A stretch of 64,000 bases of DNA from Pseudomonadota bacterium (lineage in GTDB: Bacteria; Bdellovibrionota; UBA1018; CAIMNF01). Below the pieces are notes generated by a model. That model was not told where the DNA came from and did no database searches. It saw only the letters and a list, made by a program, of their open reading frames with translations. Below are positions 50,480 to 58,137 of the stretch, piece after piece. Position numbers and translations under genes: made by a program. Position 1 is the stretch's first letter. Each line of letters opens with the position of its first letter. The stretch lies in the NCBI GenBank assembly GCA_027486675.1, contig JAIXOQ010000005.1, positions 248,001-312,000 of the forward strand, read 5' to 3'.

Positions 50480-51590
50480 TCCGCGATTTCTGCGCATTGG
50501 ATAGCCGCAATCATCTTTCTTCTGAAGGCCCCTGAGCTGAGTGCTTTAACAAAAAGTCGGTAGTTCGAATGGAGATAGCCAGCCCCCTGAATGAATAGTC
50601 CATCCTGGCCATCACCCGCTTTTGCGCTATACGTCAATCCAAGGGGTGTGCCTCCTAGATCCTTTTTTGATGTGACTGCTTCATTCATATATCGTCCTAC
50701 TCGGATCAACCCCTTTTTTGAATTCTTCTGGTCGAGGGGAGTCCTGTATTGATTAACCAAATCCACAAGCCTGATTTCCTTTTTCCTATAATGCTCAAGC
50801 TCTATTGGGCTGAGCTCTTCGTCCCTCAGAGGTCTGTGCGAGTTAAATGCCTCCTGAACCTCAATACTCTTTCCACCCGCCATCATATCAATACGCGCTA
50901 GCCGCCTGGCATGCATCACGACCATGCGATTGCCGAGCTCACTATTGATACTGCTCAGAACGGTCAGGAGTCTAAAATCTTGTGCCGCATGGATCGGGAT
51001 TCCAAATTGGGGTTTTCCAAAATAAGGATGTAGCTTAAGCGCCTCGGAACCTGCAAAAAATGATTTCGGAATATCATCAAATAGCTGAAAGACACTTTCG
51101 CTGTTGTAATCATTGGGCCGAAATACTGCGCGGCTTATGATGGGATGGCCCTCATCGATAAACTTATTTAACGCCTTCGCTTCAAATTCAAACGGGGTAG
51201 TTATCCCAGATGTGACGGAATTCATGTGGGCGTTCTACCGATGCGTGACAGGGTACGCATTTTGGTGCTGCATCGATGACTGGTTTTCGTGTCGGATTCT
51301 GGGGATGAAACGTGAAAGTCGCGGGTTTGATCCTCCAGGTGGCTTCATCCCACTCGGCAAGTTCCACTCCCTCATCTCCATGAAATGCGAAAATTTTCGT
51401 CGCATCCACTGTCCGCACAAGGACACGGGGATCATCTATGGTGGCTTTGCACGCTATGGACTTGGCCGGATGAGATTAATGCGGAAGGAGAATAGAAGTC
51501 GCGGACAAACTCCTTTCCTCCAGCGGTTGAGGAGTAAGCAACAAGAGTAGTGCCTAGGAGTACCTTTGTTTTTATCTTAGCGCACACCAT
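50473..51590 (-). pseudogene. decayed paralogue of the 53.7-kb gene
   Basis: Three homologous pieces lie in three frames. The first, from an ATG at 51590 with CGGAG upstream, encodes a signal peptide and KEFVRDFYSPSALISSGQVHS, matching the N-terminus of the intact gene at 52465-53730. The second (about 51188-51447) matches residues near 70-145, including IVRTKDA/VLVRTVDA. The third (50473-51225) matches the C-terminal 230 residues. Two internal deletions (roughly 25-35 residues each) removed sequence and broke the frame at each join, so no full product can be made. The 250-residue last piece could still be translated from an ATG at 51225. Confidence 0.85.
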
Positions 51591-51632
51591 TGGAATGCTC
51601 CGAGGTCTCCCCTCCTTGAAGCGTTACGGGCA

Positions 51633-52280
51633 TCAATCTTCTTGTAAGACATTGAGACACTTATAATCGCGATCGATCGTCCAATCGAGGAGTGACGGGA
51701 ATCCATTGCGAGTGATTACCGCATTGCGGTTCCAGCCGGCCGAAAGGCAATCAATTCTTTCGGATACCAACGGTGTTTGAGCGAGGACAATTGAGGTTTG
51801 TTTCTCAATTCTTGAAGCAAAAATTTCATAGATTCCACACGCGCTCGTTGCCGTTACTCCAGCTGCAAGTGCCTGTGGAGTGATTTTCATAATGGCATAA
51901 CCAATAAATCGTTCCGTATTTTGCGTTTCCTGTTCCGATGTAGCGTTCACTCCGAAGTAAAGCAGGAGGTGATCCGTCGCGTTTTTCCCAAACTCAGGGG
52001 CGGGAAGTCGGCGAGCGACCTGCTGATCGATCCGTTCATGTCGGACATTGAACTCAGCCTCCAGTGTGGAGCGAGTGATAGTCAGAAGCTTCTCATTCAC
52101 AAACCCAAACTTTCCGATCTTCACACGTTCGCCTGCATTCGCTTTCAGCTCTTGCACGATGCGGGACTTGATCGCCTCTTCTGCATCCTGCCTACAGCGC
52201 TGATGCAGTGTCATGGGTGTTGCGGAAGCGAAAGTGCATAGAAGCAGGGGAATGAATGCGAATGCGGTAGAAAGTTGCAT
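51633..52280 (-). CDS. secreted protein of unknown function
   Basis: A 215-residue protein with a signal peptide (about 1-20, ending Ala-Ser-Ala). The mature part has four to five cysteines and ends in a Trp/Arg/Asp-rich segment. It lies between the decayed and intact paralogues but resembles neither. A near-consensus promoter ends 7 bases before its ATG and no Shine-Dalgarno is visible, so the mRNA may be leaderless. No family recognised. Confidence 0.7.
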   Translation of the reverse strand: MQLSTAFAFIPLLLCTFASATPMTLHQRCRQDAEEAIKSRIVQELKANAGERVKIGKFGFVNEKLLTITRSTLEAEFNVRHERIDQQVARRLPAPEFGKNATDHLLLYFGVNATSEQETQNTERFIGYAIMKITPQALAAGVTATSACGIYEIFASRIEKQTSIVLAQTPLVSERIDCLSAGWNRNAVITRNGFPSLLDWTIDRDYKCLNVLQED

Positions 52281-52287
52281 GGGCCGA

Positions 52288-52315
52288 ATTCTACTAGGGT
52301 GATCATATTAGTCAA
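52288..52315 (-). promoter_or_regulatory. strong sigma-70-like promoter for a probable leaderless mRNA
   Basis: TTGACT (52310-52315) and TAGAAT (52288-52293) each match the consensus in five of six bases, with a 16-base spacer. The -10 ends 7 bases before the ATG at 52280, so transcription should begin on or next to it. Confidence 0.7.
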
Positions 52316-52341
52316 CATTAAAGCTCAGGAGTAGATTCCAC

Positions 52342-52379
52342 TTCTCATTTTTGAGAAATGCATTTCTCAAAAATGAGAA
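52342..52379. repeat. 38-bp perfect palindrome
   Basis: Both halves are exact reverse complements with no unpaired loop, centred on ATGCAT. Each arm begins TTCTCATTTTTGAGAAATG. It lies 27 bases upstream of the -35 box of the 215-residue gene and 85 bases past the end of the 421-residue gene. It might bind a dimeric regulator or extrude a cruciform; no T-run follows on either strand, so a classical terminator is unlikely. Confidence 0.9.
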
Positions 52380-52464
52380 TCGGCTCTAACCTCATGTTTT
52401 TATGAGTTATTTTGGTCATTTAGAGGCTGAAGATTCTCAGCGAAACCATACTCCTTCAGGGGCT

Positions 52465-53730
52465 CTAACGCGACCCTTCCGCAATCTCCACACACCGAAT
52501 GGCTGCAATCATGCGTTTCCTGACTCGTGGATTCTCTAATCGATGCAGCGCTGCCAAATAAAACTCCTTCAATTCCCCCTTACCTTGATTCGTAAGGCCG
52601 CTGATATCTAATTTTTTATTCGCACTCATGGTCAAGCCTAACGGGATCCCACCTAGATCTTTTTCGGCGACAACTTTCGTGTCTGGATGATGGTGCACAT
52701 AGATGAGGCCATTTCTCGCACTCTTCTTATCTAAGGCCGTTCCATATTTTCTCACTAAGGATTTGAATCTCGCTTGCTTCTTCTTGAAGTAAGCTTCTTC
52801 AATCGGGCTGACATGAGAGCGATCATCGCTCCTGTAAGAGACTTTGATGGCAAAGCGGTCTGCCATCATATTCAAGCGAGCGAGACGCTTTGCGAGCATC
52901 TGAAGCATTCGAACCCCAAGCTCCATATTCATGGTGCTTAAGATCGGCAGCAGTCGGAATTCTTGTGCGACGTTCAAAGGAATTCCGAACTGGCCATGGC
53001 CAAAATAGCGATAGGAGTTTGCAATCCTAAGCACAGCCTTGGACGGCTGCGGAATATCAAATTCACGAAGTGCTGCTTTACTCACACCATCAATGGGCTT
53101 AAAAATAGCCCGACTGATGATCGGATGTCCTTCAGCTATATATTTGTTAAGCGCCTTCGCCTCAAACTGAAAGGGCGGCAAATATCCCGCGCCTTCTTTT
53201 TGACCCAACCACATGTACAGATTGTGACTTGACCCAATGAATCCCGGCCAGTCGGGGTAGGTATCAAATACGTGCCGATACTCTCCCGGACGATTTTCTG
53301 TTGTATGAAAGGGAATGTACTGAGGTCTTGAATCAATAATCGGTTTACGGGATTGATCTTCAGGGTAGAAAATGAACTTGGCGGGTTGGATTCGCCAGGT
53401 TTCTTCATCCCACTCTTCAAGTCGAATTTCATCACTTCCGTGAAAGGTGAAAATCACACTTGCATCCTTCGTGCGGACTATGACGCTAGGGTCTTCGATA
53501 GTCGCCTTAGGAAATAGATTGGGAGAATCGTAAATGATATGAACACGTTCAAAGAATTCCGGATCCAGGTGATCGATGAAGCTTTGGCGGCTATGAACCT
53601 GTCCAGATTCGATCAGCGCCTGTGCGGTTTTTAAGTTGCGGATGAATTCTTCTGCCATCGAAATGGCCGGTTGCATTGCAAAACAAGAAACCATCGCCCA
53701 AAAAACAATAGCTGGACCAACAATCCGCAT
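52465..53730 (-). CDS. secreted protein, intact paralogue of the decayed gene
   Basis: A 421-residue protein with a signal peptide (about 1-27). It has an N-terminal region (EEFIRNLKTAQALIESGQVHS), a beta-rich middle with EEWDEETWRIQPAKFIFYP, then RPGEYRHVFDTYPDWPGFIGSSHN and a helical C-terminal half. Related proteins of this group, as I recall them, carry a CxxCH motif before this Arg-Pro...Tyr-Pro-x-Trp-Pro-Gly segment; here the spot reads Tyr-Ile-Pro-Phe-His. The decayed copy has Cys-Val-Pro-Cys-His. Its Shine-Dalgarno lies in a hairpin. Function unknown. Confidence 0.75.
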   Translation of the reverse strand: MRIVGPAIVFWAMVSCFAMQPAISMAEEFIRNLKTAQALIESGQVHSRQSFIDHLDPEFFERVHIIYDSPNLFPKATIEDPSVIVRTKDASVIFTFHGSDEIRLEEWDEETWRIQPAKFIFYPEDQSRKPIIDSRPQYIPFHTTENRPGEYRHVFDTYPDWPGFIGSSHNLYMWLGQKEGAGYLPPFQFEAKALNKYIAEGHPIISRAIFKPIDGVSKAALREFDIPQPSKAVLRIANSYRYFGHGQFGIPLNVAQEFRLLPILSTMNMELGVRMLQMLAKRLARLNMMADRFAIKVSYRSDDRSHVSPIEEAYFKKKQARFKSLVRKYGTALDKKSARNGLIYVHHHPDTKVVAEKDLGGIPLGLTMSANKKLDISGLTNQGKGELKEFYLAALHRLENPRVRKRMIAAIRCVEIAEGSR

Positions 53731-53767
53731 TGAGCCTCCGATGCCCCTTTTTACTTAAGTCGGAGGC
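53731..53767 (-). promoter_or_regulatory. hairpin that pairs with the Shine-Dalgarno of the 421-residue gene
   Basis: On the - strand GCCTCCGA (53767-53760) pairs perfectly with TCGGAGGC (53741-53734) across an 18-base loop. The second arm contains GGAGG, the ribosome site, four bases before the ATG at 53730. Folding of the mRNA leader would hide the site. Confidence 0.55.
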
Positions 53768-53811
53768 AGACCGCGAGTCCAAACTTCTATTCACCGTCCA
53801 AATTGATCCCC

Positions 53812-56800
53812 TTACGGACAAAACGCCGTCACAAGAGATGTCGTGCTGCTGAACCTGGAATCGGTCGCAGAGAACTGCAACTGAACCGAAGAGACCCCTG
53901 GGCCACAGAGATTCGGCAATGCCGCACGGTAATGGAAGAATGCAGAGCCTGAATACATAGGAACGACTGGCAGCGTTTGCCATGTATTTGAGGTTATGGC
54001 TCGCGCTTGCACAGTCACCGAAGTGAGCGTGTCTGGGGTACCATCGCTATTCGTTCTAAAACGTACACAGCCGACCCGAATATTCTCTTGAGTGGACAAG
54101 ATCGTCCCAGAAGAGGCAAGAGTTGAGCACGGAACGATCGGATACGACGAATTTAAGATTCCACGCCGCTGGGGATCAGATGAAAATGGGCCTGGATTCT
54201 GACTCTCAGTATAGCGTGTGGTGAAGAAGTCCGCGTACTGCATAAAGTTTGCTTGTGGATCAATGACAAAGTCCAAAGCATTTACATTGCCCGGACTCAG
54301 GGTGTCGCTCTCTTCGTTGTTTTGCGTATTGATGAGTTTAATCGTTTCAAACTTAGGAGGTGAGTTCAACATCCTGTCGTCAATCATCGTAAAGTTTTGA
54401 GTCAATGTATTCACAAGAGGAGACGTGCGCCAAGGAACGACGTTGCTGGATGTAGTCCTTATATTTACAGACTGATTTGCGAATGAAGTAAAATTTGCGA
54501 GCGCTAAACAAGTGAATGGGCTAACAATACAACCCTGAAGAACGAGTGAGCCATTCACGGTGATGTCGGTGCTGTAATTCACAGCTGTACTTCGATTTGC
54601 ACTTCCAAATCGGGATCGCGCAGAACCGCCATAAAGATTCTCTATTCCAGCCCCAACATCAGCGCTCACATTCGTAAGAGAGGAACTCCCGCTTCCTAGT
54701 CCCCTTGCCCCCAACACACTATTCGGATTAGAAAACAAAGTACCGCCTAAGACGATGCTCCTCACATTGGTATGATCGATTTGATTCCGTCTATAAAATG
54801 CACCTTCATTCAAGCTGGTGTAGCGATTGCCTCGCGTGTCCGAGTTTCTGAGCTCCCAGTTCTTCACCGTCAGCATTCGTGTCGGAGTGAAGAAGTAGGA
54901 CGGCAGATTAAAACCATTATAGAACTCCTCAAATCCGATCAGAGGCGTCCGCCCATAAGGATCACTCGCGAAGTCATTCGTATTGGTCTCGTTACTATAA
55001 AAGAAGATAGAACTTTCATCTCTGAGGTATTGTCCAACGAACCAACCCATACCCGTATTATCGGCCACCTCGCGGTCATAAATAGAGATTTCAAAATTCT
55101 GTCCAAGAGGTCCCTTCAATTTTCTTTGAATGAGTTGAGCCGGTGTGTTGGTCAGAGTAACATTGGAAGAGATTCCAAGGAGTTTGTAAGACCAAACCAA
55201 AGTCTTTTGATTCGCAGTTGAAATCCCAGCATTTGGAACCAGGTCATAGATCATGCTCTTTGAGCCGGTAAACCTAAAGTAACTTGGGAGCTGATTGACT
55301 TTGATTTGCCTCTTGAGCGGCGGCAAACGGCCCATGATTCCTGTTCGGTAGTCACGACCATGAAATCCATAACTTAGATAATCAGGCTGTGAAACTCCAT
55401 TCAGATCTTTTGGGTCAAAGGTCACTGTAAACAGTGGTGTATTTGTAGGGTAACTCTGATCAAAAGTATTCAGAGGTGCAGGGTAGTGAAAAGCAAGCGG
55501 TTGTCCTTGCAGATTTTTATCTCTGATGATCCACGAAGCATGCACCGAAGATGAAAGAGGTGCTAACCATGCTGCATAAACGTCCACAGAGTGGGGATCC
55601 TGGCTGACAAAAGTATATGAGCTTGGATTCGTGTAACCTGAACCCACACTCTTCCACTGCCCACGGTTTCCACCCGGTGGAACACCCGCTGCATGATCAA
55701 TCCTGGTATTGCCGACCACACTTAATGCATCAATCGGCCACCCTGATTGAAGGCGCAAAGCGTATCCACGGTAGACTCTTAAGACCCTGGAATGCAGTAT
55801 CCCATTTGGACTGGATGAAAAACTGACCTGGCTCCGGTAAGCATAGGGCTTCACATCTGCCGCTAAATTTGCGCGGATATCAATAATTCGGGATTGATTG
55901 GGAGCCAGGGAAATCGAACTGATGGGCGTGCCTCCATCCAAAAGTTGAAAGGAGATGTTAGGAGTAGCAGCGCCCCTAGAGCTGTAAAAAGTTCTTTGAT
56001 CGTCGTAACTGGAGGGATCAAAGGATGCAGTGACATTTAAGGGATAATCAGTCAGTAGGTTTTGAATAGAAATGGTCTTCAGTTGCGATTCGGCCGTCGC
56101 TGTTGGGGAAAATATGGGGAACTCGAGCTCATCCCCGAGGAGCACCCGGATATATTCACCCACTCGGATGTAGGTCCCCACAGAAACAGGATAAGCAGAT
56201 GAGCCAGTGGGCTGAATATTAAACCGGAGCTGGTTCAGATACAGCTTACTTGCTGAAAGAACTGCATGATCGAGAGTGAACTTGAGGATGATATTGCCCT
56301 GCTGATTTGCGCCCAGGTTGTTGATGTTTGTGCCTTGAACACTGACCCCCTGAGGCAATCCGCCTGGAAGTAGAGACACATTGACTGCAGTGCTATTGCC
56401 GTTTCTAAACGTGACGGTTCGGGAATACTCCTGAATTCTAGTGGTGGGTACGTCAAAGAGCAGGATCGGTCCGGTCGTTACTTCCATCCGGTCCCGTGGG
56501 GCTTGAAGCAAATTCAGCGCATTCGAAAGTTGTGCGAGCCCCTTCCCTTGGCGATAGACGTTTACCCCAAGACTTTGAGCGCTATTCATTAAAGCATCCT
56601 TGATTGCTTGCGGACCAAGGGCAGGATTTACTTGTTTCAGGATAGCGGCAAGGCCACTCACGTGGGGCGCTGCCATCGACGTGCCTGAAATTGCGATATG
56701 ATTCGCATCGTTGCATTGAGAGGGCTGTTGCCAAAAATCAAGCTGCGCTGCACAGATTTGGTTACCGGGTGCGACGAGATCGGGCTTTTGGAGCGTGAGG

Positions 56801-58038
56801 TACTCATCAAACCCTGTGGTGGGATTGACCGCGATCCAATTCACTGGTCCCGAAGATGAATAGCTTGCAACACTATCCGCACAGGAGGGATCGATCCCAA
56901 TCTGATTTGGCTTGCAACTTGCGCCAACGGTCAGAGCCCTCCGCGCAGTACCTGGACTACGAATCCCTTGGCTGCCGTCGTTGCCTGCTGAAACCACAAA
57001 GAGAACACCTACTCCTGTGGTTTGATCCACAGCGACAGACATCGCATCATCGGGGTAGCCCGGTCCACCTAAACTCAGATTGCAAACATCCAACCGATCA
57101 CTTGGGGAGAGATCCCCATTGGGATCAGCGCAGTCTTCAACCGCAGAGATAATGTTGTCACTTGTGCCGCTATTATTTGAACCAAGAACCTTGAATGGAA
57201 CGAGGAGTGCCCCAGGGGCTACACCCAAAATATTCACAAGGCTGTTGTTCTGAGAGATCTGGCCCAGGCCGGCCGCAATGGACGCAACATGAGTACCATG
57301 GCCATGGTCATCGCTTGGATCTAGGTCCTGATTGACGTAATCGTACCCACGGATCACTTTGCAACTTCCACAATACTGACCGCCTAAGTCCGGGTGTGTG
57401 AAGTTAATCCCAGTATCTACAATCCCAATGCGCACACCAAATCCGTCGCGATTGCTCCTTTGATTATTGAGTACTGAGAAAACTTTATAGTTTTGTGGCG
57501 CCTGAACCAGCGTTGTGGAATTGAGGAGTGTCCCAGACACGGTGACATTGGGATGAATCTTTTTAATGTCTTTTGCGTGCGTCTCTGCATAGAGCTTCAG
57601 TGCTTCATAAAGTTTTCCGACTTCAGATTCCCCAGCACTTGTGCGGACAAAATTAAAGCCAACGGCATTGATCCCTCGGAGATACTTCTTAATCTGAACC
57701 CCAGGCAGTTCGAGGATTTCTTTAATCTTTGGATCCCGGCGTAGCTCGCTTAAGAATGCGTCTTGCTCATCCTCTAGAAGATTCTTTTGTTTGTTCGCCG
57801 CATCCAGGATTTCACGCTCTGCCGTAGCTACTGAAACCAGTGGAGCCAGGACTTGGAACACAGGCGCAGACTGGAACTCTACGATAAATCCATTTCTTAC
57901 ATCCCCAAGATCCACCTTGGTTTGGACTTCAGTCTTCTTACCAGACGGTGCGGGATGGAGCAGATTCAGTGCATAGGCACTCCAAGGGAAACAGACCAGC
58001 AAATAACTCAAAGTGTATTTGAGCAGAAAATCTTTCAA
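53812..58038 (-). CDS. large secreted subtilisin-like serine protease (S8)
   Basis: A 1408-residue protein with a signal peptide (about 1-23) and an N-terminal pro-region. The S8 triad is complete: Asp in RIGIVDTGINFTHPD near residue 205, His in DDHGHGTHVAS near 243, and Ser in SGTSMAAPHVSG near 450; the oxyanion Asn is in VSAGNDG. Over 900 residues follow the catalytic domain, mostly beta-strand-like with many Asn, Ser and Thr, and I recognise no repeat unit. AGGGAG precedes the ATG. It is probably exported to the surface or medium. Confidence 0.92.
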   Translation of the reverse strand: MKDFLLKYTLSYLLVCFPWSAYALNLLHPAPSGKKTEVQTKVDLGDVRNGFIVEFQSAPVFQVLAPLVSVATAEREILDAANKQKNLLEDEQDAFLSELRRDPKIKEILELPGVQIKKYLRGINAVGFNFVRTSAGESEVGKLYEALKLYAETHAKDIKKIHPNVTVSGTLLNSTTLVQAPQNYKVFSVLNNQRSNRDGFGVRIGIVDTGINFTHPDLGGQYCGSCKVIRGYDYVNQDLDPSDDHGHGTHVASIAAGLGQISQNNSLVNILGVAPGALLVPFKVLGSNNSGTSDNIISAVEDCADPNGDLSPSDRLDVCNLSLGGPGYPDDAMSVAVDQTTGVGVLFVVSAGNDGSQGIRSPGTARRALTVGASCKPNQIGIDPSCADSVASYSSSGPVNWIAVNPTTGFDEYLTLQKPDLVAPGNQICAAQLDFWQQPSQCNDANHIAISGTSMAAPHVSGLAAILKQVNPALGPQAIKDALMNSAQSLGVNVYRQGKGLAQLSNALNLLQAPRDRMEVTTGPILLFDVPTTRIQEYSRTVTFRNGNSTAVNVSLLPGGLPQGVSVQGTNINNLGANQQGNIILKFTLDHAVLSASKLYLNQLRFNIQPTGSSAYPVSVGTYIRVGEYIRVLLGDELEFPIFSPTATAESQLKTISIQNLLTDYPLNVTASFDPSSYDDQRTFYSSRGAATPNISFQLLDGGTPISSISLAPNQSRIIDIRANLAADVKPYAYRSQVSFSSSPNGILHSRVLRVYRGYALRLQSGWPIDALSVVGNTRIDHAAGVPPGGNRGQWKSVGSGYTNPSSYTFVSQDPHSVDVYAAWLAPLSSSVHASWIIRDKNLQGQPLAFHYPAPLNTFDQSYPTNTPLFTVTFDPKDLNGVSQPDYLSYGFHGRDYRTGIMGRLPPLKRQIKVNQLPSYFRFTGSKSMIYDLVPNAGISTANQKTLVWSYKLLGISSNVTLTNTPAQLIQRKLKGPLGQNFEISIYDREVADNTGMGWFVGQYLRDESSIFFYSNETNTNDFASDPYGRTPLIGFEEFYNGFNLPSYFFTPTRMLTVKNWELRNSDTRGNRYTSLNEGAFYRRNQIDHTNVRSIVLGGTLFSNPNSVLGARGLGSGSSSLTNVSADVGAGIENLYGGSARSRFGSANRSTAVNYSTDITVNGSLVLQGCIVSPFTCLALANFTSFANQSVNIRTTSSNVVPWRTSPLVNTLTQNFTMIDDRMLNSPPKFETIKLINTQNNEESDTLSPGNVNALDFVIDPQANFMQYADFFTTRYTESQNPGPFSSDPQRRGILNSSYPIVPCSTLASSGTILSTQENIRVGCVRFRTNSDGTPDTLTSVTVQARAITSNTWQTLPVVPMYSGSAFFHYRAALPNLCGPGVSSVQLQFSATDSRFSSTTSLVTAFCP

Positions 58039-58137
58039 AAGAGCTCCCTATGATCCAACTCGTGGACCAATAAAGAGTGTAGCAAAAAAGCATCTAACCT
58101 TAGGGCGTCAAGCTTCCGTCAGCCGAGCAGCTGATCC

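Noticed and set aside
50473-51225. Calling the 250-codon frame an intact gene
   Set aside because: Its upstream homologous pieces in other frames show it is the end of a broken longer gene.
53591-53983. Reading frame of 130 codons crossing the subtilase and paralogue ends
   Set aside because: It is a shadow frame over two well supported genes and has no signal of its own.
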